DNA of 41,134 nt from Gilvimarinus agarilyticus (lineage in GTDB: Bacteria; Pseudomonadota; Gammaproteobacteria; Pseudomonadales; Cellvibrionaceae). Of this stretch, positions 8,537 through 16,491 are shown piece after piece (the first letter of the stretch is position 1; every line of letters starts with the position of its first letter). Below the pieces are notes generated by a model. That model saw only the letters and a program-made list of their open reading frames with translations, ran no database searches and had not been told where the DNA came from. Made by a program: the position numbers and the translations under genes. The stretch lies in NCBI RefSeq assembly GCF_000832015.1, contig NZ_JXCJ01000001.1, positions 628,241-669,374 on the forward strand, given 5' to 3'.

Positions 8537-10057
8537 ATGACAACATCCGATTGCAAAACCTGGGTAATACTTGGCGGTGGCACCGCCGGTTGGATGGCGG
8601 CGGCCGCTCTTGCCCGCTTTTTTGGCTCGCACCCCACGTCTATTGTTTTACTTGAATCCGAGCAGCTGGGCTCCGTCGGCGTGGGCGAGGCAACGGTACC
8701 GGTGTTGCGCAAGTTTAACGACTACCTAGGCATTAACGAGCACGATTTTGTTCGCCAAACGGCGGGCAGCTTTAAACTTGGCATCGAGTTTTGCGATTGG
8801 CTTACACCCGGTAGCCGGTACTTTCATGGGTTTGGTGATTTTGGTGCGCCTCACGCGGGTGTTGCCGCACACCAACTGTGGTTGCGGCTGCGCGCTACCG
8901 GTGATCCATCGGCGCTACTGGATTACTCCTTCCCGGCCCAGGCCGCTTGGGCCAACCGTTTTGCGCCGCCGCCCGAGGATGATCGGCTAGCGGCGGTCGC
9001 CGCGTTTGATTACGCCTACCACTTTGATGCTGCACGCTACGCCGCCGTGCTGCGAGACTATGCGCAAGCGCGCGGGGCAACGCGCATTGAGGGGGTGGTC
9101 GATCAGGTAAAGCTTGCGCCAGGCGGCAATATTCAAACTCTACACTTGGCGGACGGCCGCACAGTAGACGGCGATTTTTTTATCGATTGTTCGGGCTTTG
9201 CCAGCCGTTTGCTGGGCGATGCGTTGGGGGTGGCTTATCGGGATTGGAGCGAGTGGTTGCCCTGCGATCGCGCGCTTGCCGTGGGCTGTAAGCGCCGCGA
9301 GCCGCTTACCCCTTATACCCGCGCCACGGCGCGCGAGGCCGGCTGGCAGTGGCGCCTCCCGTTACAACACCGGGTGGGCAATGGTTATGTGTACGCCAGT
9401 GCTTTTACCGATGATGCCAGCGCCGAGCGCCTGCTGCTGCAAAACCTGGAGTCCGAGCCTTTACATGAGGCGCGCAAACTGCGCTTTACCACCGGTCATC
9501 GCCAGGTGTTTTGGCAAAATAATTGTGTGGCGCTAGGGTTGGCGGCCGGCTTTTTAGAGCCGCTTGAATCCACCAGCATTCAGCTGATACAAACCGGTTT
9601 GCTGCGCTTTTTGCAGTTTCTTCCGGCGGGGCCGGACAACTCGGTGCGCGCCGCCGAGTACAATCGCATAACCGCCAATGAGTACGCCCGCTTACGGGAT
9701 TTTTTAATACTGCATTACTGCACCACTGCCCGGAGTGACACCGAGTTTTGGCGCTACTGCCAGCGGCAACTGCCGCCCGACTCTTTGGCCCATAAAATAG
9801 AGGTGTTTAAAGCTACCGGCCAAGTGCCCATGTACGCTGAGGAGTCTTACTCCGAGGCGAGTTGGGTGTCGATTTTTATCGGCCAGCAGGTGTTACCCAC
9901 GAGCTACTCGGCCGCGGCCGACTTTTTACCGTTAGAATCCGTTCGCCAGCTTATGCAGCAGCGCAAACAAGCCATTGCCCAGGTGGTAAAACGCATGCCT
10001 GAGCATCAGCAGTATTTATCACACACCTGCCCGGCACCGCCCGACAGCTCTCTGTAA
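8537..10057 (+). CDS. Tryptophan-halogenase-like FAD-dependent protein
   Basis: Flavin-dependent halogenase family (PF04820), 506 aa from the ATG at 8537. FAD-binding motif GGGTAGWMAA is at residues 13-22. The catalytic lysine corresponding to PrnA Lys79 is Lys80 (GSFKLGIEF). The family WxWxIP signature appears as GWQWRLP (269-275), then LQHRVGNGYVY. The glutamate corresponding to PrnA Glu346 is Glu344 in EPLESTS. So all catalytic residues that can be checked by eye are present. It lacks secondary-metabolite neighbours; it follows a TonB receptor, the arrangement common in Xanthomonas, Caulobacter and Cellvibrio relatives, where the substrate is generally unknown. Free tryptophan is not implied. 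No good Shine-Dalgarno is visible before 8537. Confidence 0.88.
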   Translation: MTTSDCKTWVILGGGTAGWMAAAALARFFGSHPTSIVLLESEQLGSVGVGEATVPVLRKFNDYLGINEHDFVRQTAGSFKLGIEFCDWLTPGSRYFHGFGDFGAPHAGVAAHQLWLRLRATGDPSALLDYSFPAQAAWANRFAPPPEDDRLAAVAAFDYAYHFDAARYAAVLRDYAQARGATRIEGVVDQVKLAPGGNIQTLHLADGRTVDGDFFIDCSGFASRLLGDALGVAYRDWSEWLPCDRALAVGCKRREPLTPYTRATAREAGWQWRLPLQHRVGNGYVYASAFTDDASAERLLLQNLESEPLHEARKLRFTTGHRQVFWQNNCVALGLAAGFLEPLESTSIQLIQTGLLRFLQFLPAGPDNSVRAAEYNRITANEYARLRDFLILHYCTTARSDTEFWRYCQRQLPPDSLAHKIEVFKATGQVPMYAEESYSEASWVSIFIGQQVLPTSYSAAADFLPLESVRQLMQQRKQAIAQVVKRMPEHQQYLSHTCPAPPDSSL

Positions 10058-10401
10058 AACTAGTTACCCGGGTAAAAGCCGTGCCATTGCCTGTCGGCGT
10101 CGTACCTAAAAGGCTTGGGCGGTATGAGCACGCGGATACGGTGATATTAACCCGGTGCTGTTAGCGTTTGCCGCTGCCAGCGCAGTGTAATGCTTGCCAC
10201 CGCTTTGTACCTTTTTGCGCTTACCGGCGTAATTTACAAATCCTATCGGTGCCAATAGCTCTCTATTTATTCAATGTCGGCGTAATTTGGCCTACTCTAA
10301 CTAAGTAAATGACAATCAGGAGCGATTTCGGGCCATCGCAGCCCGTAGGCGTAATCCTTGCTTAATCAATCGTGAGACAAACCAGTGACTTGGAGGTTGC
10401 A
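10058..10401. other. Intergenic gap before acnA
   Basis: About 344 bp with no supported gene. It holds a perfect 12-bp palindrome, TTACCCGGGTAA, at 10064-10075, directly after the halogenase stop, of unknown role and lacking a T-run. The last 150 bp are more AT-rich and should contain the acnA promoter, but no hexamer pair was convincing. A GTG at 10372 is in frame with acnA but has no ribosome site. Confidence 0.5.
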
Positions 10402-13137
10402 GTGAGCGACAGCTTTAAATCACGCAGTACGCTGCGCGTAAATGACACAGACTACACCTACTACCGGTTAGGTGCGCTAGCCGATCAGTACGACTTAAAG
10501 CGCCTGCCGTACTGCCTAAAAATCTTGCTTGAGAATCTACTGCGCAAAGAGGACGGTAAAAACGTAACGCGCCAGGATATCGAAACCCTGTGCCGCTGGA
10601 AGGGCTCGGATGAAGCCACCGAGCAGGTCAACTTTACCCCCGCCCGAGTGGTGCTGCAGGACTTTACGGGGGTGCCGGCGGTGGTCGATTTAGCCGCGAT
10701 GCGCGCCGCCATGCGCGATTTAAAAGGCGACCCGGCCAAAATCAACCCGCTGGGGGCCGTGGATTTGGTCATCGACCACTCGGTGATGGTCGATTATTTT
10801 GGCAACCCCGACTCTCTGCAAAAAAACACCGAGAAAGAGTTTGAGCGCAACAACGAGCGCTACCAGTTTTTGCGCTGGGGCCAGCAGGCGTTTTCTAATT
10901 TTCGCGTGGTGCCACCGGGCACAGGCATTGTGCATCAGGTAAACCTCGAGTACTTGGCCAAAGTAGTATTGCTCGAGGAGCACGGCGACGAGCGCGTGGC
11001 ATTGCCCGATACCTTAGTTGGCACAGACTCCCACACCACCATGATCAACGGCCTGGGCGTGCTCGGCTGGGGTGTGGGCGGCATCGAGGCCGAGGCCGCT
11101 ATGTTGGGCCAGCCCATTACCATGCTAATTCCCGAGGTAGTCGGGTTTGAGCTAAAAGGCGAGTTGCCGCCCTCGGCCACCGCCACCGACTTGGTGCTTA
11201 CGGTTACCCAAATGCTGCGCGAGCGCGGTGTGGTAGGTAAGTTTGTCGAATTTTACGGCCCAGGCTTGGCCAAGTTGCCGCTGGCCGATCGCGCCACCAT
11301 CGCCAACATGGCACCCGAATACGGCGCCACCTGCGGTATCTTTCCGGTTGATGGCGAAACCCTGCGCTACATGGAGCTTACCGGGCGCGACCAAGAGCAA
11401 ATCGATTTGGTCGAGGCCTACGCCAAAGAGCAAGACTTATGGCGTTATGATGACGACCCGGTAGCCGACTACAGCGATACCCTGCATCTTGATTTGGGCG
11501 ACGTGGTACCTAGCCTGGCCGGCCCCAAGCGCCCGCAAGATCGCATCGCTTTAACCGACGCCAAATCGGCGTTTGACGCCTTGCTGCAAAGCGAGTTTGA
11601 CGAGGCCGACGAGGTGATTACCACAGATGCCGATTCACGCTTTGTCGGCGAGGGCGGCCAAACCGCCATCGACAACACCAACCTGCACGAGCGTGGCGCG
11701 GTACCGGTCGAGATGAACGGCCAGGAGTTTATGCTCAATCACGGCGCCGTGGTGATTGCCGCTATTACCTCGTGTACCAACACCTCCAACCCCGCCGTGC
11801 TGGTGGCTGCCGGCTTGGTGGCTCAAAAAGCGCACGCACTGGGTTTAACGACCAAGCCGTGGGTGAAAACCTCGTTTGCCCCCGGCTCGCAAGTGGTGCC
11901 GGCCTACATGAAAAACGCCGGCTTACTCGACCCTCTGGCCGAGCTTGGTTTTGATATCGTCGGTTTTGGTTGCACCACTTGTATCGGCAACTCGGGCCCC
12001 TTGCCGCCCCCGGTGCAAAACGCTGTGCGCGCGGGTGACTTATTAGTCGCCGGAGTACTGTCGGGCAACCGCAACTTTGAGGGGCGCATTCACCAGGATG
12101 TAAGAGCCAACTACCTGGCCTCGCCGCCATTGGTGGTGGCCTACGCATTAGCGGGCAACATGAATGTGGATTTACTCAACGAGCCGTTGGGGCAAAGCAA
12201 AGACGGCGAGAATATTTATCTGCGCGATATCTGGCCCACCCCGCAAGAGGTGGCCGACACCATCGCCAGCGCCATGACCGAGGGCATTTACGCCGATAAA
12301 TACGCCGATGTGTTTAAAGGCACCGAGGCTTGGCAAGCGTTGCCCGTGCCAGAGGACGAAATCTACTCCTGGCCCGAATCTACCTACGTGAAAAAACCGC
12401 CGTACTTTGACGGCATGACCATGGAGCTGCCCGAGCCGCCGCGCATCACCGAAGCTCGCTGCCTGGTAAAAGTGGGTGACTCGATTACCACCGACCATAT
12501 CTCGCCCGCCGGCGCCATTAAGCCCGACAGCCCAGCGGGGCAATACCTGCGCGACAAGGGTGTCGAACCCGAAGATTTCAACAGCTACGGCTCGCGCCGC
12601 GGCAACGATGAAGTGATGGTGCGCGGCACCTTTGCGAATGTGCGGCTTAAAAACCAGTTGGCCCCCGGCACCGAAGGCGGCTGGACCACCTACCTGCCCA
12701 CCGACGAGCAAATGAGCATCTACGAGGCCTCGCAAAAGTACCAAGCCGATAACGTGCCCCTAATTGTGCTCGCCGGTAAAGAGTACGGCACCGGCTCTAG
12801 CCGCGACTGGGCCGCCAAAGGCACTAACTTGCTGGGTATTAAGGCGGTCATCGCGCAAAGTTTCGAGCGAATTCACCGCTCTAACCTTGTGGGTTTTGGC
12901 GTGCTGCCGCTGCAGTTTAAAGACGGTGACAGTGTGGAATCGTTGGGGCTAGACGGCACCGAGAGCTTTGATTTTGAACCCATCGACGGTGAACCCAAAA
13001 CCTTAAAAATCACCGCGCAAAAAGGCGGTAAAGATACAACGTTTGAGGTGCGGGTACGCATCGACACCGCCGTAGAGTGGGACTACTACCGTCACGGTGG
13101 CATCCTGCATTATGTGTTAAGGCAGTTGGCGGGCTAA
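10402..13137 (+). CDS. acnA: Aconitate hydratase A
   Basis: Cytoplasmic [4Fe-4S] enzyme interconverting citrate and isocitrate in the TCA and glyoxylate cycles. From the GTG at 10402 the protein is 911 aa; this start is chosen because GGAGG at 10392-10396 is spaced 5 nt from it and the protein then begins [13 protein letters not shown], as in other AcnA proteins. Cluster cysteines are Cys458 (SCTNTSNP), Cys524 and Cys527 ([10 protein letters not shown]). The swivel-domain motif [12 protein letters not shown] and [10 protein letters not shown] are intact. It is a stand-alone gene with no TCA neighbours in view. Its 3' end abuts the integrase gene 30 bp away, convergently, so the integron lies immediately downstream of a core gene. 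Confidence 0.96.
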   Translation: MSDSFKSRSTLRVNDTDYTYYRLGALADQYDLKRLPYCLKILLENLLRKEDGKNVTRQDIETLCRWKGSDEATEQVNFTPARVVLQDFTGVPAVVDLAAMRAAMRDLKGDPAKINPLGAVDLVIDHSVMVDYFGNPDSLQKNTEKEFERNNERYQFLRWGQQAFSNFRVVPPGTGIVHQVNLEYLAKVVLLEEHGDERVALPDTLVGTDSHTTMINGLGVLGWGVGGIEAEAAMLGQPITMLIPEVVGFELKGELPPSATATDLVLTVTQMLRERGVVGKFVEFYGPGLAKLPLADRATIANMAPEYGATCGIFPVDGETLRYMELTGRDQEQIDLVEAYAKEQDLWRYDDDPVADYSDTLHLDLGDVVPSLAGPKRPQDRIALTDAKSAFDALLQSEFDEADEVITTDADSRFVGEGGQTAIDNTNLHERGAVPVEMNGQEFMLNHGAVVIAAITSCTNTSNPAVLVAAGLVAQKAHALGLTTKPWVKTSFAPGSQVVPAYMKNAGLLDPLAELGFDIVGFGCTTCIGNSGPLPPPVQNAVRAGDLLVAGVLSGNRNFEGRIHQDVRANYLASPPLVVAYALAGNMNVDLLNEPLGQSKDGENIYLRDIWPTPQEVADTIASAMTEGIYADKYADVFKGTEAWQALPVPEDEIYSWPESTYVKKPPYFDGMTMELPEPPRITEARCLVKVGDSITTDHISPAGAIKPDSPAGQYLRDKGVEPEDFNSYGSRRGNDEVMVRGTFANVRLKNQLAPGTEGGWTTYLPTDEQMSIYEASQKYQADNVPLIVLAGKEYGTGSSRDWAAKGTNLLGIKAVIAQSFERIHRSNLVGFGVLPLQFKDGDSVESLGLDGTESFDFEPIDGEPKTLKITAQKGGKDTTFEVRVRIDTAVEWDYYRHGGILHYVLRQLAG

Positions 13138-13154
13138 TTCAATTCGCACGCCGT

Positions 13155-13184
13155 ATGCTCGCTATGCTTAGGCGTAGCGAGTAT
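13155..13184. terminator. Hairpin at acnA/intI convergent junction
   Basis: A 13-bp imperfect stem, 13155-13167 with 13172-13184, closes on a 4-nt loop; two positions are G-U in RNA. It is followed on the + strand by ATTCTTCC, so it may end acnA transcription. It overlaps the last codons and stop of intI on the other strand. The T-run is poor, so termination is only probable. Confidence 0.4.
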
Positions 13185-14187
13185 ATTCTTCCCGAACACC
13201 ATCAAAAGGGCTTATCACGCCTAGCTTTCCTTGCTTCACGACATGCGTATAAATTTCAGTAGTCCTTACATCCGTATGACCTAACAACTGCTGTATGGTT
13301 CTAAGATCATAGCCCTGCTCTAAAAGCCTTGTGGCAAATGAGTGCCGAAAGGTGTGGCAAGATATATGTTTAGCAATCGAGGAGCTATTAACACAGGTGG
13401 TTAAATGCTTTCGTACCGCGCTGTGGTGCAAATGGTGTCGACGAATAACGCCCGTGCGTGGACAAGGCCCTGGCCTACTGGATGGAAATAAATATTGCCA
13501 CTTAGTTTGAAACGCTGCTCGGGGATACTTTCTGGCGAGTGAGTCGGGTAAATAAACCTCGCCAAAGCCCCGTTGCAAGTCCATCGCATGAATAGCGTTG
13601 ACGTGTTCAATTTGCTGCTGGATATCAATTAGCAGCGCTTTAGGTAATAGGGTTGTTCGGTCTTTACGCCCCTTGCCATGGCGAACTACTAACATAAGAT
13701 TTTCAATATCTATATCCAGTATTCGCAATGACAAACACTCTGCTTGTCGCAACCCAGCGCCATACATCAGTGCAAACATAAGCCGATAAGGGTTAGTGGC
13801 TAAATCAATAAGCGTTTTAGCCTCCGTATGTGAAAGCACGGTAGGGACGCGCTGCGACTGCTTAGCTCGCTTAAAATTCATATTCTCAAGTGGCTGACGT
13901 AAAAATTGACGATAAAGAAACACTATCGCATTAAGTGCAATTTTCTGGGTTGCCACCGCGTTGTTTCGTTCAGTGGCTAAATGAGTAAGCCAAGCTTCTA
14001 CCGCTTTTTCATCAAGGGTCGATGGATGGGCCTTATTGTGAAAGCGTATAAATTTCAAAATCCAGTGAACATAAGTTTGCTCTGTACGGTATGAGAGCTG
14101 CCGGAACCGCATAAACGCTCGCAGCTGATCCATAAATCTGGCCGATTTTTCAGGTACATACACTGGGATATCTGAGGCTCTCTCCAT
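13168..14187 (-). CDS. intI: Integron integrase IntI (tyrosine recombinase)
   Basis: Site-specific recombinase that inserts and excises gene cassettes at attI and attC. It is 339 aa and intact. The catalytic set lies exactly one residue after that of IntI1: Arg147 (GAGLRQAE), Lys172 (HGKGRK), His278 and Arg281 (CHTFRHSF), His304 (LLGHTD), Tyr313 (EIYTHV). The integron-specific insertion absent from XerC/D is present around residues 205-255, with LARKYPRA and TGVIRRHHLHHSAVRK. N-terminal SAM-like DNA-binding domain is about 18-103. Start ATG has GGAG 8 nt upstream (GCGGAGCTAATCATG). The gene faces away from the cassettes, the standard layout. A LexA box overlaps its promoter. This is a chromosomal-integron type integrase, not IntI1-3. 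Confidence 0.96.
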   Translation of the reverse strand: MERASDIPVYVPEKSARFMDQLRAFMRFRQLSYRTEQTYVHWILKFIRFHNKAHPSTLDEKAVEAWLTHLATERNNAVATQKIALNAIVFLYRQFLRQPLENMNFKRAKQSQRVPTVLSHTEAKTLIDLATNPYRLMFALMYGAGLRQAECLSLRILDIDIENLMLVVRHGKGRKDRTTLLPKALLIDIQQQIEHVNAIHAMDLQRGFGEVYLPDSLARKYPRAAFQTKWQYLFPSSRPGPCPRTGVIRRHHLHHSAVRKHLTTCVNSSSIAKHISCHTFRHSFATRLLEQGYDLRTIQQLLGHTDVRTTEIYTHVVKQGKLGVISPFDGVREEYTRYA

Positions 14188-14206
14188 GATTAGCTCCGCG
14201 CTTGTG

Positions 14207-14239
14207 CTGTGTTTATATACAGGTTAGTCGGGGTCTCAA
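14207..14239 (-). promoter_or_regulatory. intI promoter overlapped by LexA box
   Basis: On the minus strand, -35 TTGAGA (14239-14234) and -10 TATAAA (14217-14212), both 5/6 to consensus, are spaced 16 bp. The 16-mer at 14222-14207, CTGTATATAAACACAG, fits the gammaproteobacterial LexA consensus CTGTATATATATACAG at 14 of 16 positions with perfect CTGT-N8-ACAG ends, and covers the -10 box. It lies 20-35 nt before the intI ATG. SOS-controlled intI is established for class 1 and Vibrio integrons; repression here follows by analogy. Confidence 0.88.
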
Positions 14240-14388
14240 CTAAGTTCAAACCCGTGTTCAGGGGAAACCCTTGAACAAGGTGAGTAGATAACGTGAGTGG
14301 GATTGATATTTTTCTAATTAATTCAGTAGGTTGAAGGAAGCTTGCGCAGTACAGTAAAAAACATTACATTAGCTTTTCAATTAAAGCC

Positions 14389-14538
14389 AGTCGCACTTTC
14401 CCCCAGACAAGGAGCTGTCAAAAAATGCCTGTTTTTTCTTATTTTTCAAGCACCTCCGAGCATACTTTAAGCCAGCCTCTAGCGGTGATAGGGTGCCGGG
14501 ACAAAGTGCGACTTAGTCGCATGAATTAGCTGTTATAT
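14389..14538 (+). other. Probable attI recombination region
   Basis: The first cassette joins at the core GTTATAT (14532-14538), with crossover expected after G14532. Upstream are three copies of one heptamer: AGTCGCA at 14389-14395, and TGCGACT/AGTCGCA arranged as a 15-bp palindrome at 14507-14521. An 11-bp inverted repeat, AGTCGCACTTT / AAAGTGCGACT, joins 14389-14399 to 14503-14513. Integrase-binding direct repeats near the core are known in attI1; that these repeats serve this role is inferred. The whole 14240-14532 stretch has no gene. A cassette promoter Pc was not identified with confidence. Confidence 0.6.
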
Positions 14539-14559
14539 GTAATCAGGAGCGACGAAAAG

Positions 14560-14835
14560 ATGGATGATTTTGGAGACGACATCGGAAGGGGATTTGTTCG
14601 GGCAATTGGTTACTTTCTTGCTGAAATCTTCTTTGGAACAATCTGTTACTGGGTTGGTTGGCCTATCTGTAAAATAATCACCCTTGGTAAATATCCGGCG
14701 TCTAAGCAGGTGGTCTACCTTGATGACTACTCAGGTCGAAGAGAAGGTTTTTGGTGTAGTGCAGTTGGCCTACTTACAATAATTGCAGCATGCATAGTTT
14801 TGGCTGGTCACTTCGGGTCAGCTAGTGGCATATAA
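14560..14835 (+). CDS. Integron cassette 1: small membrane protein of unknown function
   Basis: A 91-aa protein, not recognised. It has two hydrophobic stretches (about residues 15-42, containing FLAEIFFGTICYWVGWPI, and 67-84, VGLLTIIAACIVLAG) separated by a polar, charged loop, so it is probably a two-pass membrane protein. AGGAG at 14545-14549 precedes the ATG by 10 nt. The gene almost fills the cassette (14533-14934) and its stop codon lies inside the R'' box of attC1, usual for cassettes. AT content is higher than in the flanking core genes. As the first cassette it should be the best expressed if a promoter exists in attI. Confidence 0.8.
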   Translation: MDDFGDDIGRGFVRAIGYFLAEIFFGTICYWVGWPICKIITLGKYPASKQVVYLDDYSGRREGFWCSAVGLLTIIAACIVLAGHFGSASGI

Positions 14836-14940
14836 CAAGGCCAGTAACAGCGAGCAATTTTTCCGTCGCTTTTTGGTGGCGGTCGCTACGCTGCCACCAA
14901 AAATCAACTCCAAAATTGCCGCGTTCTGGCGGCGTTATAC
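14831..14940 (+). repeat. attC site 1
   Basis: Cassette recombination site of 110 bp. R'' starts TATAACA (14831) and R' is GTTATAC (14934-14940), with complementary L''/L' parts (AAGGCCAG and CTGGCGGC). The interior is a near-palindrome: an 11-bp perfect stem TTTTTGGTGGC / GCCACCAAAAA flanks the loop. Fits attC architecture, in which the bottom strand folds for recombination. Confidence 0.9.
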
Positions 14941-14956
14941 GTAGTCGGAGATCACG

Positions 14957-15265
14957 ATGATAGGGATAATTGTTCAAACAGACAAAGACGTTGATGATCT
15001 AGATAAAGACTGGGTGCCGTCCATTTTTAGTGTTTCCGAGCTGTCCAAGGCTTTCGAAAAAGTACTTGGATATGTACCAAGTACGGAAGAGTTCTGTCAT
15101 GAAGAAGGTGAAATACTCATTTATTTCTCAATCGATGATTTGGCAGAGCCAAGAGCAATCACTTTCAACTGTACATTGACGGGTGCTCAAGCTGACATCG
15201 TTAAAAGGATTGCGGCTTTTATGGGCGCAAAAATCTATGACAGTGAGACTGGTACTTTTGTCTAA
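14957..15265 (+). CDS. Integron cassette 2: small acidic soluble protein of unknown function
   Basis: A 102-aa protein, not recognised. No signal peptide or membrane segment; rich in Asp and Glu. Features that can be seen are a short beta-like start (MIGIIVQTDKDVDDLDKDW), a middle EEGEILIYFSIDD block and a helical AQADIVKRIAAFMGAKIYD near the C-terminus, suggesting a compact alpha/beta fold. A weak GGAG (14947-14950) lies 6 nt before the ATG. It occupies cassette 14935-15397; the stop is 9 bp before attC2. Function cannot be read from sequence. Confidence 0.78.
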   Translation: MIGIIVQTDKDVDDLDKDWVPSIFSVSELSKAFEKVLGYVPSTEEFCHEEGEILIYFSIDDLAEPRAITFNCTLTGAQADIVKRIAAFMGAKIYDSETGTFV

Positions 15266-15274
15266 GCATCAAAC

Positions 15275-15403
15275 GTATAACAAAGTTAACAACCCTCGCC
15301 AGCAAGCTGGCTGGACCTCCACTCCGTTGCTTCGTTTGCGGTTTAACGCTACGCTACCGCAAACAAATCAACTACGTTCCGGCCGGTTATAACGGCGTTA
15401 TAA
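15275..15403 (+). repeat. attC site 2
   Basis: About 129 bp, from R'' GTATAAC (15275-15281) to R' GTTATAA (15397-15403). Internal complementary arms include TTTGCGGT / ACCGCAAA around the loop, and an extra hairpin CCAGC/GCTGG near the left end. Length and sequence differ clearly from attC1 and attC3, so the cassettes were not all made from one attC type. Confidence 0.85.
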
Positions 15404-15415
15404 CCGGAAGGAAGC

Positions 15416-15820
15416 ATGATTAAATATTGCCTATTATTGACCTTTTGTTTTTTCTGTTCTTCAGTCTTTGGGTGTGGGGACGATAAAATTCCCATTAGTG
15501 TTGTTAACAGCTATGACAAGATTCCCACAGATGATAAACGAGTCGAAATGCTAATTGTTGCACCACTAGAATTTGAGGGTTTTGAATTAAATTCAGCTGA
15601 GTTATTTGTTGGGGAGTCCATGACAGTAATGCATAAGTTTACTGACTTTGACGAGTATCCGAGCAGTGGGGTTTATATTGTTGTGGGAACTTTACCTTTC
15701 CTGAAAAATAGCTACGCAAGCGTCACATACGTCAATAAGGCCGTAGCGGACGGAAATGGTAACGTAGTATTTTCTCCGTGTTTACATAATCAGCGGGTAG
15801 ATTGGGGTTATAACAAGTAA
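15416..15820 (+). CDS. Integron cassette 3: exported protein or lipoprotein of unknown function
   Basis: A 134-aa protein with a clear signal sequence (residues 1-20, MIKYCLLLTFCFFCSSVFGC). The SVFGC end could be a lipobox with Cys20 as the modified residue, although Phe at -2 is unusual; otherwise it is a Sec-exported protein. The mature part is beta-rich with no known motif (VEMLIVAPLEFEGFEL, GVYIVVGTLPFLKNSYA). GGAAGG at 15405-15410 precedes the ATG by 6 nt. The last codons and stop lie inside attC3, whose R'' starts at 15808. Not assignable to a family. Confidence 0.78.
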   Translation: MIKYCLLLTFCFFCSSVFGCGDDKIPISVVNSYDKIPTDDKRVEMLIVAPLEFEGFELNSAELFVGESMTVMHKFTDFDEYPSSGVYIVVGTLPFLKNSYASVTYVNKAVADGNGNVVFSPCLHNQRVDWGYNK

Positions 15821-15855
15821 AATCAGCGGATAAACCGCTGTTTTAGGCGTTAGCT
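15808..15855 (+). repeat. attC site 3, unusually short
   Basis: Only 48 bp: R'' TTATAAC (15808-15814), R' GTTAGCT (15849-15855). The interior folds as AAAATCAGCGG with CCGCTGTTTT on an ATAAA loop, with one unpaired T, like the extrahelical base that sets strand choice in attC sites. It is near the lower size limit of functional attC sites, and overlaps the end of the cassette 3 coding region. Confidence 0.8.
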
Positions 15856-15866
15856 GAGAAGGAAAC

Positions 15867-16301
15867 ATGAGCTTTGTATTAACTCTCACAGTGCTCGTCG
15901 CTCTTTTTGGATTGATCTATTGGTACAGAAGCCGTGGTAGCGGCAAGGTAATAAAAACGAACCATGAGTACTTCTCAAGACTGTGGTTGTGGCCAAAAGG
16001 TGAGCACACCCGCTGGGAGGCAGAATTTGATTTGGAGTCGGAGCTTTCAGCTAAAACTGTTGGCCTTTATGCAGAGGACAACTATGAAACCTGTGTAAAT
16101 CCGGAGCCTACATCCGACGAAGTTGTTTTCGCTAAACACTATTTATCCGACCTTGAGTTGCTGTTTCCTTTAGTTGAGTCTAGTGTTCGGGAAGGTTGGA
16201 AAGACTGGTTCAAAGAGGATTTGCCTGAATGTTGGAAAAAGGAATTCGTGGTTGATGGGTTCTCTGTGCCTCGGGATGGAAATGCAATAGATGCCTGGTG
16301 A
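15867..16301 (+). CDS. Integron cassette 4: membrane-anchored protein of unknown function
   Basis: A 144-aa protein with one N-terminal membrane segment (residues 2-19, SFVLTLTVLVALFGLIYWY) followed by RSRGSGK, predicting a short tail outside and a cytoplasmic acidic domain. That domain is Trp-rich (residues 40-50 LWLWPKGEHTRW and 118-128 EGWKDWFKEDL) and ends near DGFSVPRDG. Not recognised. AGAAGGAA precedes the ATG. The gene ends about 90 bp before attC4, a longer 3' space than in the other cassettes (cassette 15850-16471). Confidence 0.76.
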   Translation: MSFVLTLTVLVALFGLIYWYRSRGSGKVIKTNHEYFSRLWLWPKGEHTRWEAEFDLESELSAKTVGLYAEDNYETCVNPEPTSDEVVFAKHYLSDLELLFPLVESSVREGWKDWFKEDLPECWKKEFVVDGFSVPRDGNAIDAW

Positions 16302-16390
16302 ATAACATTATTCTGCGAAAAGGCGGGCCACTATTTTTGCTTGGCTGTCGAAAACGGTGTCTCAACGCTTGAGAGCATCGATGGATGACC

Positions 16391-16477
16391 AACTAACAAT
16401 GCTATTAAGTCTGTTCCGGGCCGATTGCCTTCCACCGGACGCCCCTGTTGGTCCGCCGCTTATGGCTGGCGTTAAGC
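16391..16477 (+). repeat. attC site 4 (last recognisable)
   Basis: About 87 bp, from AACTAAC (16391-16397) to a canonical R' GTTAAGC (16471-16477, fits GTTRRRY). Interior complementarity is less clear than in sites 1-3: TCCGG/CCGGA and a GGCTGGC L' block are visible. It marks the end of the recognisable cassette array. Confidence 0.65.
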
Positions 16478-16491
16478 ACGGAGCCCTAACT

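Noticed and set aside
8353-8712. Minus-strand open frame across the TonB-receptor end and halogenase start
   Set aside because: It runs through a strong plus-strand terminator hairpin and two real genes; no start signal.
10064-10075. TTACCCGGGTAA palindrome after the halogenase as a terminator
   Set aside because: Stem has no loop and no following T-run; noted only as an unexplained palindrome.
12172-12744. Open frame of 190 codons on the minus strand inside acnA
   Set aside because: It is a shadow of a GC-rich, strongly conserved aconitase gene; composition is biased and no ribosome site or family resemblance is visible.
14281-14380. Cassette promoter Pc (TTGCGC with TACATT at 17 bp)
   Set aside because: Both hexamers are weak (3/6 and 4/6); the choice among several AT-rich options is arbitrary without a transcript start.
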